The notes: generated by a model not told the origin, from the letters alone. A stretch of 64,000 nucleotides of DNA from Planctomycetota bacterium (GCA_030748635.1 JASMLP010000147.1:81268-145267); one strand, 5' to 3'. Numbered from the stretch's first letter, positions 52,794 through 61,980 are shown. Numbers and translations: made by a program.

Positions 52794-53816
52794 TTACTTT
52801 TTCAGTCGGGGACGTAAAAATCCCATCGCGTCGAAAGCTCGTTCCAACGTCACATTCGCAACCGCCCGTGCTCGCTCGGCTCCCTCCAGCAGAAGACGAT
52901 CCAGAGCAGCGGGATCATCCGTAATCTCACGGTATCTCTTCTGAATCGGCTCGATCCGGGAAATCGTCGCCTCGGCGACCTCGCGCTTGAGGTCTCCGTA
53001 ACCTTTCCCTTCGAAATGAGCTTCGATGGCTTCAGCGGTTTCACCGGTCATGGACTGATAAATCGAGAGAAGATTGTGCAATCCGTGCCGTTCTTCGTCG
53101 AATCGAATGGAGCGACCACTATCGGTCACCGCTCGTTTGAACTTCTTCAAAATCGTCTTGGGTTCATCCAGCAAGCCCACGGCATGATGTGGAGTCGAAG
53201 TGGACTTGGACATCTTCTTCTTTGGGTCATCCAACCCCATCACTCGGGCCGCGACCCCGGGGATAAAAGGTTGAGGAATCGTGAAAACCGACTGTCCAAG
53301 ACGACTGTTGAGACTCTGAGCAATATCACGAGTCAACTCAACATGTTGTTTCTGGTCCTCACCCACCGGCACCCGGTCGGCATCGTAGAGCAGAATGTCA
53401 GCTGCCATCAACACGGGATAATCAAACAGCCCGACAAAAACCTGCCCCTTTTGCTGCTCGCTCTTCTCCTTGTACTGATGCATACGCCCCAGCCAGCCCA
53501 TCGGAGTGGCGCAATTCAGTAACCAGGCCAGTTCCGCATGCTCGGAAACATGGCTCTGAACAAACACCACGGATCGAGAGGGATCGATCCCACAGGCGAA
53601 ATACATCGCCGCCACTTCGCGGGTTTTCTCCCGAAGCTCCGAGGGTTCATACGGCACCGTGATGGCATGGAGATCGACGATGCAGAAGAAATTCTCGAAC
53701 TCATCCTGACTATCCACCCAGTTCTTGAGGGCTCCAAGATAGTTTCCAATATGCAGATCCCCGGAAGGCTGTACCCCCGAAAGGACTCGTTGCTTCGAAG
53801 ACGGCTTTTTTGTCAT
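52794..53816 (-). CDS. trpS: Tryptophanyl-tRNA synthetase
   Basis: 340 aa, normal for the bacterial class Ic enzyme. It charges tRNA-Trp with tryptophan using ATP, as a cytosolic dimer. SGVQPSGDLHIGNYLGALK holds the HIGH-type motif HIGN, and KKKMSKS is the second signature. GEDQKQHVELTRDIA and DYPVLMAADILLYDADRVPVG bind the amino acid and dimer partner. Standard architecture with nothing missing. A TTGACG-18-GACAAT promoter lies eight bases before the ATG. Confidence 0.96.
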   Translation of the reverse strand: MTKKPSSKQRVLSGVQPSGDLHIGNYLGALKNWVDSQDEFENFFCIVDLHAITVPYEPSELREKTREVAAMYFACGIDPSRSVVFVQSHVSEHAELAWLLNCATPMGWLGRMHQYKEKSEQQKGQVFVGLFDYPVLMAADILLYDADRVPVGEDQKQHVELTRDIAQSLNSRLGQSVFTIPQPFIPGVAARVMGLDDPKKKMSKSTSTPHHAVGLLDEPKTILKKFKRAVTDSGRSIRFDEERHGLHNLLSIYQSMTGETAEAIEAHFEGKGYGDLKREVAEATISRIEPIQKRYREITDDPAALDRLLLEGAERARAVANVTLERAFDAMGFLRPRLKK

Positions 53817-53824
53817 GGTGAATC

Positions 53825-53854
53825 ATTGTCCAGGGCCGATCTAGACCGCGTCAA
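53825..53854 (-). promoter_or_regulatory. trpS promoter
   Basis: Minus strand TTGACG (53854-53849), an 18-base spacer and GACAAT (53830-53825). Only eight bases separate the -10 from the ATG, so the transcript is probably leaderless or nearly so. Confidence 0.5.
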
Positions 53855-53868
53855 CCCACTGGAGCCGT

Positions 53869-53874
53869 TACAAT
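53869..53874 (+). promoter_or_regulatory. -10 box of the GT4 gene
   Basis: TACAAT lies six bases before the ATG at 53881. No convincing -35 is found at 16-18 bases. If used, the mRNA would be leaderless. Confidence 0.3.
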
Positions 53875-53880
53875 CTGTTC

Positions 53881-55041
53881 ATGTCTTGCGAGTCGCCCCA
53901 TCCAGCCCCCCCTCAAATCATCGGGATCGATGTCCGAGTGGTCGGCCAAAACCGCCGAGGATTCGAAATCTATATCCGAGAACTCGTCTCCGCCCTGGCT
54001 CATTCGGACTCCCACAATCGATACCGACTCTATGCGCCCCACCCGATACCGGAATTCGAAAACCTTGCCCCCCATGTCGAATCGGTCCACTTGCCTTCCC
54101 CCATTCATTCTCTGGACTGGACGAACCGGATTCTTCCCAAGCAAGTCAAAAAAGACCGAGTCGATGTCATTCACTTTCCGGCATCTTCCATCTGGTTTCG
54201 AAATCCCTCTCGAGTCGTCGTCACTGTCCACGACCTCTCTTTTTTCCGGCTTCGCGACGAACGCCTCACTTCACCTCTGATCGATCTTTACCACCGACTC
54301 CAATTCGCCTGGATCGCGAAAGCCCACCGAGTCATTGTCGTCAGCGAAAAAACGCGATCCGACTTGATCGAGCGCAATCCATCTCTTGCCGACCGGATCC
54401 GGGTAATTCCCTGTGGACTTCGACAAGGATTTGTCGCACCTCCCACCCCGGAAATTTCAGCGACACTACAAAAACATGAGATCTCTTCTCCCTACGCTCT
54501 TTTTGTTGGAGGGATCGATCGACGAAAAAATCTCCACACCCTTTTCAAAGCCTGGCGAGACCTTGAGCACATCCCACTGATTGTCGCTGGCCCCACCGGA
54601 TCGACACCCGGAGCCCGTAGCCAGAGTCCGGAGGAGTTACTGGAGCCACACCCAGGCCTTTCTTCTCGGGTTCGATTTCTGGGATACGTGGAAGACCGGG
54701 AATTACCCGCCCTCTACGCGGGGGCTCGGATTTTTGTACTGCCCTCTCTCTACGAAGGATTCGGTATGCCGGTTGTGGAGTCCTTATCTTGTGGAACAGC
54801 GGTCGCCTGTTCGAACGCAGGATCGCTACCTCAAGTGGCCGGCCCAGGAGCCCTATTCTTCGACCCGCTAGACCCAAGCGACATGGCCAGAACCGTTACG
54901 AAGCTCTGGAACGACCCTGAAACGAGGGGGCAACTGGTCGCTCAAGGACAGCAACACATCGAACAATTCACCTGGAACGAAGCGGCTCGACGCACCCTCG
55001 AGGTCTACTCGGAAATTCCGATCGAAGGAGGAATCGCTTGA
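53881..55041 (+). CDS. GT4-family glycosyltransferase
   Basis: 386 aa, GT-B fold. IIGIDVRVVGQNRRGFEIYIRELV is the N-terminal glycine loop, YALFVGGIDRRKNLHTLFKAW starts the donor domain, and SLYEGFGMPVVESLSCG contains the catalytic E-x7-E. Family members move a sugar from NDP-sugar or a lipid donor with retention. It resembles mannosyltransferases of O-antigen or lipopolysaccharide assembly. Its stop codon overlaps the -35 of galE, and the following ligase gene continues the cluster. No membrane segment; acts on the cytosolic face. Confidence 0.9.
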   Translation: MSCESPHPAPPQIIGIDVRVVGQNRRGFEIYIRELVSALAHSDSHNRYRLYAPHPIPEFENLAPHVESVHLPSPIHSLDWTNRILPKQVKKDRVDVIHFPASSIWFRNPSRVVVTVHDLSFFRLRDERLTSPLIDLYHRLQFAWIAKAHRVIVVSEKTRSDLIERNPSLADRIRVIPCGLRQGFVAPPTPEISATLQKHEISSPYALFVGGIDRRKNLHTLFKAWRDLEHIPLIVAGPTGSTPGARSQSPEELLEPHPGLSSRVRFLGYVEDRELPALYAGARIFVLPSLYEGFGMPVVESLSCGTAVACSNAGSLPQVAGPGALFFDPLDPSDMARTVTKLWNDPETRGQLVAQGQQHIEQFTWNEAARRTLEVYSEIPIEGGIA

Positions 55042-55067
55042 CCCCCCCGGCAAAGACCCGTTAGATA
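55038..55067 (+). promoter_or_regulatory. galE promoter inside the GT4 gene end
   Basis: TTGACC (55038-55043) overlaps the TGA stop of the GT4 gene; an 18-base spacer leads to TAGATA (55062-55067), six bases before the galE ATG. This suggests a separate, leaderless start for galE in addition to read-through. Confidence 0.4.
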
Positions 55068-55073
55068 CCTGCC

Positions 55074-56045
55074 ATGAACGTGCTCATCACCGGGGGTGCC
55101 GGATACATAGGAAGCCATACCTGTAAAGCCATCGCTCAGACCGGAAATACTCCAGTGGCGTTCGACGATCTTTCTACCGGCTGGAAAAAACTCGTCCAGT
55201 GGGGTCCCTTGATCGAGGGGCGGATCCAGGACACCGATCGATTGCGTAAAACCATTCGCGATCACTCGATCGAAGCTGTGATCCACTTCGCCGCCAGTTC
55301 CAATGTTGGTGAGTCGGTTCGAAACCCAAGACACTACTTCGAAAACAATGTAGGCGGCACCTTGTCGCTCCTCTCCGCACTACTCGAAGAAGGGGTTTCG
55401 GATATCATTTTCAGCTCGACCTGTGCGGTATATGGAGTCCCAGAAGTGGTTCCGATTCCGGAAGATCACCCTCATCGCCCGGTCAATCCCTACGGGATCA
55501 CCAAGGCCATGATCGAGTCCATACTCGGTGTCTACGGAAAAACCCACCCCCTACGCTGGGTGGCTCTACGCTACTTCAACGCGGCGGGCGCCGACCCCGA
55601 AAGCGAAACGGGTGAGTGCCACGAACCGGAACTTCATTTACTTCCCCGGATTGTGGATGTCGCCCTGGGAAACCGTCCTCAAGTGGAAGTTTACGGAACC
55701 GACTACCCCACCCCAGACGGCTCTGCCGTCCGAGACTACATCCATGTCTCCGACCTGGCCCAGGCTCACGTGCAGGCTCTAGAGTACCTTCGTGGCGGTG
55801 GTTCAAGCACCGCGCTCAACCTCGGAACCGGGAAGGGATGGTCGGTTCTGGAGGTGATCCGGGCGGTCGAAACGGTGACGCAATCCAGCCTCCCTGTCAC
55901 CCTAGGACCTCGCCGAGAAGGCGATCCTCCGCAACTCGTGGCGCAAGGTGATCGAGCCCGGAAGGTCCTCGACTGGACCCCCCGATACAGCGACCTCGAA
56001 CATATCGTCGAAACCGACTGGCGCTGGCGACAGAAGGAACGCTGA
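55074..56045 (+). CDS. galE: UDP-glucose 4-epimerase
   Basis: 323 aa. Interconverts UDP-glucose and UDP-galactose (some members act on the N-acetyl forms) with bound NAD+. ITGGAGYIGSHT binds NAD, SSTCAVYG and NPYGITK supply the Ser-Tyr-Lys triad, RYFNAAGADP and DGSAVRDYIHVSDLA are diagnostic extended-SDR GalE lines. It lies between a GT4 transferase and an O-antigen ligase, so its product probably feeds surface polysaccharide. Confidence 0.94.
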   Translation: MNVLITGGAGYIGSHTCKAIAQTGNTPVAFDDLSTGWKKLVQWGPLIEGRIQDTDRLRKTIRDHSIEAVIHFAASSNVGESVRNPRHYFENNVGGTLSLLSALLEEGVSDIIFSSTCAVYGVPEVVPIPEDHPHRPVNPYGITKAMIESILGVYGKTHPLRWVALRYFNAAGADPESETGECHEPELHLLPRIVDVALGNRPQVEVYGTDYPTPDGSAVRDYIHVSDLAQAHVQALEYLRGGGSSTALNLGTGKGWSVLEVIRAVETVTQSSLPVTLGPRREGDPPQLVAQGDRARKVLDWTPRYSDLEHIVETDWRWRQKER

Positions 56046-56055
56046 GGATTCCCAC

Positions 56056-58056
56056 GTGACCGCCTCACGCAGGTTCTCCTCCTTGGGACTCTGGATCGTC
56101 TTGTGTCTCTTTGCTCTGGTTCCCCTGACCTATCAGGACTCTCCCCACGAACGAAACCGACTGAAGGAACCGGTCGCCGAAACAGCCTGCCTTGCCGCCC
56201 TAGTCGTCGCCCTCCTCTCCTACCGCCCCAAATATTCTGCCGACGTGGAGATAGGCAACCCCGGCCCCTTCCGCTGGGCGGCAGCTGGAGTCCTTTGGGG
56301 AGCCATCGTTTCGACTCCTCTGTCTCCCTTTCCCTGGCCCGCGCCCGGAACCCTTCTCCCGATCGCCTTTTTCAGCTTGGGAGCCTTCGCTCTTTCCAAA
56401 CTTCTTCGATCCCCACGAGCCGTATCGCAAGCGGCCAGCGTCTTCGGCTTGGGATACCTGATTGCAGCGGGAATCTATATCGCTTGCCGACTCGGGATGG
56501 AAGGATCTGTAGAGCCGGGATGGAATCGACCCTTCGGCAATCCCAATCTCGCAGCGGGAGCGCTCTTGGGCCCCACTCTCTGCGCCACGGTTCTCGTCAT
56601 AGGATCCTTCGCTCGCCGCGAATCGAATTCGAGAAAAGAGATGATTGCCCGCCTGCTCGTCCCCGCCGGAGGAGCCGTTCTGATCCTTGCCGGTTCCGCG
56701 GGCGCGTGGATCGGTTTTTTGCTCGGGCTTTTCCTGTCGATTCTGATCTACTCGAAAATGTCGCCCAAACGTTTGGGCATTCTTGGCGTTTCATCGATCT
56801 CCCTGATTTCCATCGGCTTCCTGGCCCGACATGTATTGATTCCGGAAACCCTCATCAACGGACTTGAGACCTCTTTTGCAGAACGGTGGATCATCTGGAA
56901 GGGCACCTGGAAATCTATCTGCTGGTCTCCTCTTTCGCTGATCGTCGGTCATGGTCCGGGATCCTTCTTGGTCATCTTTCCGCGACTCGCGGGTCCAGAA
57001 GTCCATGCCGGCCCCCACCCCAGCCCAATCACCGAACTCGCCCACAATCTTTACCTTCATGTCTGGTCCGAAGTCGGCATCGTGGGATTGTCTTTGCTGG
57101 GGATTCTGATCTTTGCCGGAATAAGTTCGGCTCGAAAAGCCGTTCAGTTGGCCGAAAAAGGGAAACATCGGGATCTCATGATCGGACTCACAGTCGGCGT
57201 TGCGGGAACCCTAATCCACGCCGCCGTCAGCGTCGCTCCACACTACCCGAGCGTAGCCACCAACCTCTGGTTCGCCCTAGCTCTTCTGGTCGCGGGATCT
57301 CGCACCCAACCTCACCCCGACCGAGGCCCTAGACTCCCACCCCCGCAACGGCATCTCGCACGCGCTCTTCGAGGAGCCGTCCTCACACTAGCGGTCCTGG
57401 CCTGGGTCCTCATTGTTTTGCCTCGATTCCGATACGAAATTTCCGCCACAAAGGGCGGCATCGCCTGGAAGCGGAACGGAAACCCGAAAACCGCTCAACT
57501 CCACTACAATCGGATGTTAGAGCAAATCCCTTTCGATGACCGAGTCACCCTTTTGCTACGAACCGACCGGGCTGAATCGATCCAAAAATCGCAGGGAATA
57601 TCCATCGCGCAAGAAGCCCTCGAGGAAATTCATCATCTGGCTCCCCAATTCGGCACGAACGAAATGCGCCTCGCTCTGGGAGCCTTACGGATGGGGGACC
57701 GTGCGCAAGCCGCCCGATTTCTGGACGACATGAACCGAACGAATCCGTACCAGTGGCAAACCTATCTGACCTGGATCGACGCTGAATTTCCCCCTCATTT
57801 TCCGAAACGAACCCAGCGGATCGAAAAACGCCTGATTCAAGGGATCCGTCGACACCCCGACCGATTCGATCTATTGGCCATTCGCGGGCTCTGGTTACAC
57901 GCGATCGGTCACCCCGAACCGGCCAAAAAGTTTCTCCAGCGAGCGATGAAGACCCTCGACGAAACCGAAACCAACCGATGGCACGAGAAAGCCTTCGCCC
58001 CCCTTCTTCAGCGCGCCCAGAAACGGATCGCCCCCCAAAGCGCACCTCCTCGTTGA
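56056..58056 (+). CDS. O-antigen ligase/Wzy-family protein with C-terminal TPR-like region
   Basis: 666 aa from the GTG at 56056, with GAGG eight bases upstream; the ORF-track start lies inside galE. About eleven to twelve membrane helices fill residues ~10-465. FGNPNLAAGALLG and, after the large periplasmic loop, ELAHNLYLHVWSEVGIVGLSLLG are the WaaL/Wzy_C landmarks, including the His thought to be catalytic. The last ~200 residues are soluble and helical with TPR-like repeats (NGNPKTAQLHYNRMLEQIP, LGALRMGDRAQAARFL). The family joins lipid-linked glycan to lipid A core, polymerises it, or glycosylates proteins. Which one cannot be told from sequence. Confidence 0.8.
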   Translation: MTASRRFSSLGLWIVLCLFALVPLTYQDSPHERNRLKEPVAETACLAALVVALLSYRPKYSADVEIGNPGPFRWAAAGVLWGAIVSTPLSPFPWPAPGTLLPIAFFSLGAFALSKLLRSPRAVSQAASVFGLGYLIAAGIYIACRLGMEGSVEPGWNRPFGNPNLAAGALLGPTLCATVLVIGSFARRESNSRKEMIARLLVPAGGAVLILAGSAGAWIGFLLGLFLSILIYSKMSPKRLGILGVSSISLISIGFLARHVLIPETLINGLETSFAERWIIWKGTWKSICWSPLSLIVGHGPGSFLVIFPRLAGPEVHAGPHPSPITELAHNLYLHVWSEVGIVGLSLLGILIFAGISSARKAVQLAEKGKHRDLMIGLTVGVAGTLIHAAVSVAPHYPSVATNLWFALALLVAGSRTQPHPDRGPRLPPPQRHLARALRGAVLTLAVLAWVLIVLPRFRYEISATKGGIAWKRNGNPKTAQLHYNRMLEQIPFDDRVTLLLRTDRAESIQKSQGISIAQEALEEIHHLAPQFGTNEMRLALGALRMGDRAQAARFLDDMNRTNPYQWQTYLTWIDAEFPPHFPKRTQRIEKRLIQGIRRHPDRFDLLAIRGLWLHAIGHPEPAKKFLQRAMKTLDETETNRWHEKAFAPLLQRAQKRIAPQSAPPR

Positions 58057-58081
58057 ACCGGCCCCCCCCAACGGTTAGGAT
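58053..58081 (+). promoter_or_regulatory. Promoter of the PEGA lipoprotein
   Basis: TTGAAC (58053-58058) over the ligase stop codon, a 17-base spacer and TAGGAT (58076-58081), then a 39-base leader with AGAAGGA before the ATG. Confidence 0.55.
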
Positions 58082-58120
58082 CTTCTCACTTGTTCGATCT
58101 CAGAGAAGGAATCAAAAATC

Positions 58121-58540
58121 ATGATCAAGAAAGCTACGACCTATATTCTGCTACTTTCCTTGACCCCGATCCTCGTTTTGGGGCCCGGCTGTGCGTATCG
58201 TAGCCAGGTCAACTCCTCCCCCGACGGAGCCAAGGTCTATTTCAACGGACAAAATATCGGCACCACCCCAGGTGTGGTGATCCCCAGCCAACACGGCCTC
58301 CCCAAGCAATTTTCTCTCCGCTTGACCAAAGAGGGATACAAGGAGCGTGTCTTGATCATCGACCGCGCCTATCGAGGAGACGCCAACTTGTTGTGGCTCA
58401 TCTTCGGGTTCATCCCCTACTTCTTTTCCGCTCACCTGGACCCCTACTACAATGTCACCCTCGAGCCCGAGGAGCGCATTGAAGTCATCCGGGAAGAGAA
58501 AATTCGAACCATCAAAAAAGAAGAAACCATCGTCGAATAG
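58121..58540 (+). CDS. PEGA-domain lipoprotein
   Basis: 139 aa. The signal ends with LGPGC at residue 24, a lipobox. SSPDGAKVYFNGQNIGTTPG is a PEGA repeat, a surface beta fold thought to bind cell-wall or polysaccharide ligands. A hydrophobic segment (ANLLWLIFGFIPYFFSAHL) at about residues 88-106 may insert in the membrane, and the tail is a charged E/K/R helix. AGAAGGA 10-16 bases before the ATG is the ribosome site. It follows the ligase with its own promoter, which suggests an envelope role. Confidence 0.8.
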   Translation: MIKKATTYILLLSLTPILVLGPGCAYRSQVNSSPDGAKVYFNGQNIGTTPGVVIPSQHGLPKQFSLRLTKEGYKERVLIIDRAYRGDANLLWLIFGFIPYFFSAHLDPYYNVTLEPEERIEVIREEKIRTIKKEETIVE

Positions 58541-58545
58541 ACATC

Positions 58546-58578
58546 GATTCCATCCACGTCACCTAGGACGGTGGAATC
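58546..58578. repeat. Imperfect hairpin between convergent genes
   Basis: Nine pairs (58546-58554 with 58570-58578, one G-T) with a 15-base loop span the gap between the PEGA gene and the nadK stop. It has no T-run. A two-sided terminator is possible but weak. Confidence 0.3.
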
Positions 58579-59402
58579 CCCCAGTGAAGCTTGCTTCGCA
58601 AAACCTCGTACACCGTTCGTCGACGAGTATCGACAAGTAGCGCTGGATTCGCCGAGGGACGACAGCGAACCTGAACTCCAGATTCGATTTCAATTCCGAC
58701 CTGCCCATCGAGAGTGAGGGAGCAGACGCTCTCTTCCCCTATCAATTCGCACCGAATGCCTTGCTGAATGGGCAGGACCAGTGGACGATTGGTCAGAGTG
58801 TGCGAACAGATCGGCGTGATCAAAGCTACATCCATCTCCGGATGCACGATGGGTCCCCCGGCAGAGAGAGAATAAGCCGTCGATCCCACCGGAGTTGACA
58901 AGATCACTCCATCTCCACCGTAGCTGGTAATTTCCTCTTCTCCAGCCCAGACTCGAATCTCAACCAGACGATTATGAGAACGACTCAACACCGCGTCGTT
59001 GAGGGCGCACCCCTCATGAAGGATTTTATCCCCGCGGCAAACCTGGACCTCCAACCGCATTCTCGAACTCTCCCGGTATTGACCGGCAAGAATCGGCTCC
59101 AATCCGTCGGGAAGATCGCCCGCCTCGAATTCACTAAGAAAGCCGAGCTTGCCAAAATTCACGCCAACCACCGGAATCTGACGTGACCCCATCCGACGAA
59201 CCGCGGAGAGAATCGACCCGTCCCCCCCCAGCACCACCACCAGATCCGCCTCGACCTGAGAGAGATCTCCCTCAAATCCCTCGGGTCCAGAAAGGACCTC
59301 GACCCGACCTTCCAACCAGGAACACAACTGACGTCGGGTTTCAGGTATGGAAACCTTCGAATCGTCCGAAAGAACCAGAACACGCTTGACCGGGGACGGC
59401 AT
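58563..59402 (-). CDS. nadK: NAD kinase
   Basis: 279 aa. Phosphorylates NAD to NADP with ATP or polyphosphate, in the cytosol. VVVLGGDGSILSAVR is the GGDG motif with the catalytic Asp, ALNDAVLSR the NE/D motif, and YGGDGVILSTPVGSTAYSLSAGGP the glycine-rich region. Length is normal. The ATG at 59402 overlaps the ispA stop (TGATG), so it is the last gene of the xseA-xseB-ispA-nadK operon, a common bacterial grouping of the neighbouring genes. Confidence 0.95.
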   Translation of the reverse strand: MPSPVKRVLVLSDDSKVSIPETRRQLCSWLEGRVEVLSGPEGFEGDLSQVEADLVVVLGGDGSILSAVRRMGSRQIPVVGVNFGKLGFLSEFEAGDLPDGLEPILAGQYRESSRMRLEVQVCRGDKILHEGCALNDAVLSRSHNRLVEIRVWAGEEEITSYGGDGVILSTPVGSTAYSLSAGGPIVHPEMDVALITPICSHTLTNRPLVLPIQQGIRCELIGEESVCSLTLDGQVGIEIESGVQVRCRPSANPALLVDTRRRTVYEVLRSKLHWGIPPS

Positions 59403-60268
59403 CAACCACTCCTCTCTAAACAGTATTCAGCCAACTGCTTCAAACCACGACTTTCAGCATACCCGGCCACAAATGTTTTCGCTTGCCCAACGAGTTCTCG
59501 GGCTCGATTTCGACTCGCCTCCACTCCATAAACCGCTGGCGCCGTAATCTTTTGACTCTTCTCATCTTTACCCGCGGTTTTTCCCAACGAATCACGATCA
59601 CCGGAAAGATCCAGTAGATCGTCGACAATCTGAAACGCGAGCCCGAGAGCCTCTCCATAACGTCCAAATTGTTCGACATCCTCATTCGACCCTCCCGCGA
59701 CCAGAGCCCCCATACGACACGCACAGCGCAAAAGACACGCTGTTTTGTCCCGATGGATGGCCTCCAGCTTTTCCGAACTCGGAAGACTTCCCGACCAGCG
59801 AATATCTGCCGCCTGGCCCCGGATCAAACGCATGGTCGCTTCTCCCAACTCTTGCTGACACCGAATCACTCGATCGGTCCCTTCGAGATGCCGTATCAGC
59901 GTCAAGAATGCGCCGACCAACAAGCCGTCTCCGGCCAAAATAGCCATGCCTTCACCATAGACCTTATGGCAAGTGGCCTGACCACGGCGAAGATCGTCGT
60001 CATCCATTCCCGGAAGATCGTCATGAACCAGAGAAAATGTATGCACCATTTCAAGAGCGCACGCGGCGGGAAGCGCTCTCTCGAGCCCCCCCCCAAGAAC
60101 CCGATTGACCTCCAGCAAAAGAACGGGCCGAATCCGTTTGCCGGGCGCAAAAGTACTGTAACGCATCGATTCTTCGAGCCAGGGCCGAAGCGAATCGACC
60201 GGAGGCAAGAACCGACGAAGCGCCTCCTCCACCTGTTGACCCATCTCTTCAAGAAATACGGGCTTCAC
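59402..60268 (-). CDS. ispA: Farnesyl/geranyl diphosphate synthase-type polyprenyl synthetase
   Basis: 288 aa, GTG start overlapping the xseB stop (GTGA). Condenses IPP with allylic diphosphates to C15 or C20, feeding undecaprenyl phosphate, quinones and carotenoids. VHDDLPGMDDDDLRRG is the first Asp-rich motif and FQIVDDLLDLSGD the second; KTACLLRCACRMGAL binds substrate. The DDxxxxD spacing of the first motif is the bacterial FPP/GGPP type. Chain length is not certain. Its product may supply the carrier recycled by the DUF368 protein. Confidence 0.9.
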   Translation of the reverse strand: MKPVFLEEMGQQVEEALRRFLPPVDSLRPWLEESMRYSTFAPGKRIRPVLLLEVNRVLGGGLERALPAACALEMVHTFSLVHDDLPGMDDDDLRRGQATCHKVYGEGMAILAGDGLLVGAFLTLIRHLEGTDRVIRCQQELGEATMRLIRGQAADIRWSGSLPSSEKLEAIHRDKTACLLRCACRMGALVAGGSNEDVEQFGRYGEALGLAFQIVDDLLDLSGDRDSLGKTAGKDEKSQKITAPAVYGVEASRNRARELVGQAKTFVAGYAESRGLKQLAEYCLERSG

Positions 60269-60534
60269 GATGACTCCGAGTCCGAAGTATCCGCTCCAGT
60301 AAAGTCCTGTAGATAGGGCTTCCCTTCTTCATCAGTCATCAGCAATTGAATCTTTTTTTCAGCTTTCTTCAGGAGGTCGTGACAACATTTGAGGCACGCC
60401 ATCCCCTCTTCATAAAGAGTGATCGATTCATCGAGAGTGCCTTGACCCGACTCGAGGACCTTGACAATCTCTTCGAGACGATCAAAAGATACTTCGAAAC
60501 TGGGCTTGGATTCATCTTTGGCATTCGCAGTCAT
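60265..60534 (-). CDS. xseB: Exodeoxyribonuclease VII small subunit
   Basis: 89 aa. SFEVSFDRLEEIVKVLESGQGTLDESITLYEEGM is the diagnostic XseB helical segment. Several XseB copies wrap the large subunit to form a single-strand-specific exonuclease used in recombination and repair. Overlaps xseA by ATGA and ispA by GTGA. The acidic C-terminal tail is unconserved. Confidence 0.95.
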   Translation of the reverse strand: MTANAKDESKPSFEVSFDRLEEIVKVLESGQGTLDESITLYEEGMACLKCCHDLLKKAEKKIQLLMTDEEGKPYLQDFTGADTSDSESS

Positions 60535-61943
60535 GGGGTCTCTCCGGGAGCGGAAATATCAACATCCGAAAGCGCTCCCGCTGCCTTCGATGCTGAAAGT
60601 TGGGTTGTTTCCACTCGGGACTCGAACTCCCCTCGCGCCAAACAGGTTCGAACCTTTTGCCCCTCTTCAAGTGTGGATGCGTCCATGACCACATTTCCTT
60701 CCTGAGTGGTTGTCAGGCTGTAGCCACGCTGAATAACCGATCGAGGAGAGAGACTTTCCAGTCTCCCCTGAAGCCCCTCCAGGCGATTCCGCATTTTTTC
60801 GATCCGCAAAAAAGCTTCTCGGTTCAGTCGATCCGACGACCGCTCCAGATCGCGAAGTCTCTCTGCAACTCCATCCAGTGGACGGACAAGAACAGGACGA
60901 CTTTCGAGTACCTCCAGTCGACCTCGAGCCCGATCTCGAGCCAATCCCAGGCCACGACGAAGATCGAGCGCCAATTCCTCGACCGCCTGCACACGATCCT
61001 GAATCCCTTCCAGGGGGCGCAAAAGAACCGGGTGTTGACTCAACGCGACCAAACGGTCCTGGTCCCGAACAATCCGCCCCTGAAAAGCCATTCTCAAACT
61101 GTGTTTTCGTTGGTCCAGTTCGGAAAGGATCTGATTCCAGTCCGGAACCGAAATCTCCGCCGCCTCGGTCGGGGTCTGAGCTCGCCGATCCGCGACATGA
61201 TCGGCGATCGTTGTGTCGATTTCGTGACCCACAGCGGAAACCACAGGTATCTGGCTCTCGAAAATAGCCCGAGCGACCTCCTCCTCATTGAATGCCCACA
61301 GATCTTCAGGACTCCCCCCTCCTCTTCCCACAATGAGAAGGTCGAGTTGCGCCACATTTCGATTCAGACAGCGGATCGCAGAAGCGATCTCGTTGGCTGC
61401 CCCTTCCCCCTGAACCCTTACGGGTGCTACCAGGACTTTCAGGCGGGGCGCGCGACGAAATAGCACTCGAAGCATATCCGCGATCGCCGCACTCGTCGGA
61501 GAAGTCACCAGACCGATTTTCATCGGAAAGCGTGGTAACCCCTTCTTCTGTGAAGGATGAAACAGGCCCTCGCGCTCCAGACGCGCAAAAAGCTGCTTAT
61601 AAGCCAACTGCAGGGCTCCGATCCCCTTGGGAACGATTTCCTGAACCTCGACCTGATAGGTCCCTCGTTTCTGGAAAACCCGAAGCGCGCCTCGAACGAT
61701 CACCTCGAGGCCCTCTTCGAGATCAAAAGTCAGTTTTCGAACTCGATCCTTCCACAAAACCGCTCGGATCTCACTCTGATCATCTTTGAGGGAGAAAAAC
61801 AGATGGCCGGCTGGCGTCAAACGCACACCGCTGGTCTCTGCGACGAGATTCACCTGAGGGAAACGCCCCTCGATGATCCGTTTGACCCGTCGATTCAACT
61901 CACTGACGGAAAGAGGCTCCGCTGGGCCGCCAAAATCTTTCAC
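60531..61943 (-). CDS. xseA: Exodeoxyribonuclease VII large subunit
   Basis: 470 aa, GTG start. LSVSELNRRVKRIIEGRFP and HLFFSLKDDQSEIRAVLWK form the N-terminal OB fold that binds single-stranded DNA; GLVTSPTSAAIADML, IVGRGGGSPEDLWAFNEE and VSAVGHEIDTTIADHVAD are the catalytic-domain motifs with the metal-binding Asp and His. A long coiled coil (about 275-410) carries two repeats of HPVLLRPLEG / RPVLVRPLDG. The C-terminal PRSVIQRGYSLTT is typical. First gene of the four-gene operon, divergent from the kinase-PhnD gene. Confidence 0.95.
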   Translation of the reverse strand: MKDFGGPAEPLSVSELNRRVKRIIEGRFPQVNLVAETSGVRLTPAGHLFFSLKDDQSEIRAVLWKDRVRKLTFDLEEGLEVIVRGALRVFQKRGTYQVEVQEIVPKGIGALQLAYKQLFARLEREGLFHPSQKKGLPRFPMKIGLVTSPTSAAIADMLRVLFRRAPRLKVLVAPVRVQGEGAANEIASAIRCLNRNVAQLDLLIVGRGGGSPEDLWAFNEEEVARAIFESQIPVVSAVGHEIDTTIADHVADRRAQTPTEAAEISVPDWNQILSELDQRKHSLRMAFQGRIVRDQDRLVALSQHPVLLRPLEGIQDRVQAVEELALDLRRGLGLARDRARGRLEVLESRPVLVRPLDGVAERLRDLERSSDRLNREAFLRIEKMRNRLEGLQGRLESLSPRSVIQRGYSLTTTQEGNVVMDASTLEEGQKVRTCLARGEFESRVETTQLSASKAAGALSDVDISAPGETP

Positions 61944-61951
61944 GATTTCGA

Positions 61952-61980
61952 ATTCTACGGAGCGACATCCATGCCGGCAA
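61952..61980 (-). promoter_or_regulatory. xseA operon promoter
   Basis: Minus strand TTGCCG (61980-61975), a 17-base spacer and TAGAAT (61957-61952), eight bases before the GTG. The -10 is five of six to consensus; the mRNA would be leaderless. Confidence 0.55.

Noticed and set aside
53538-54479. 313-aa plus-strand ORF
   Set aside because: Runs across trpS and the GT4 gene, both certain; composition is shadow-like.
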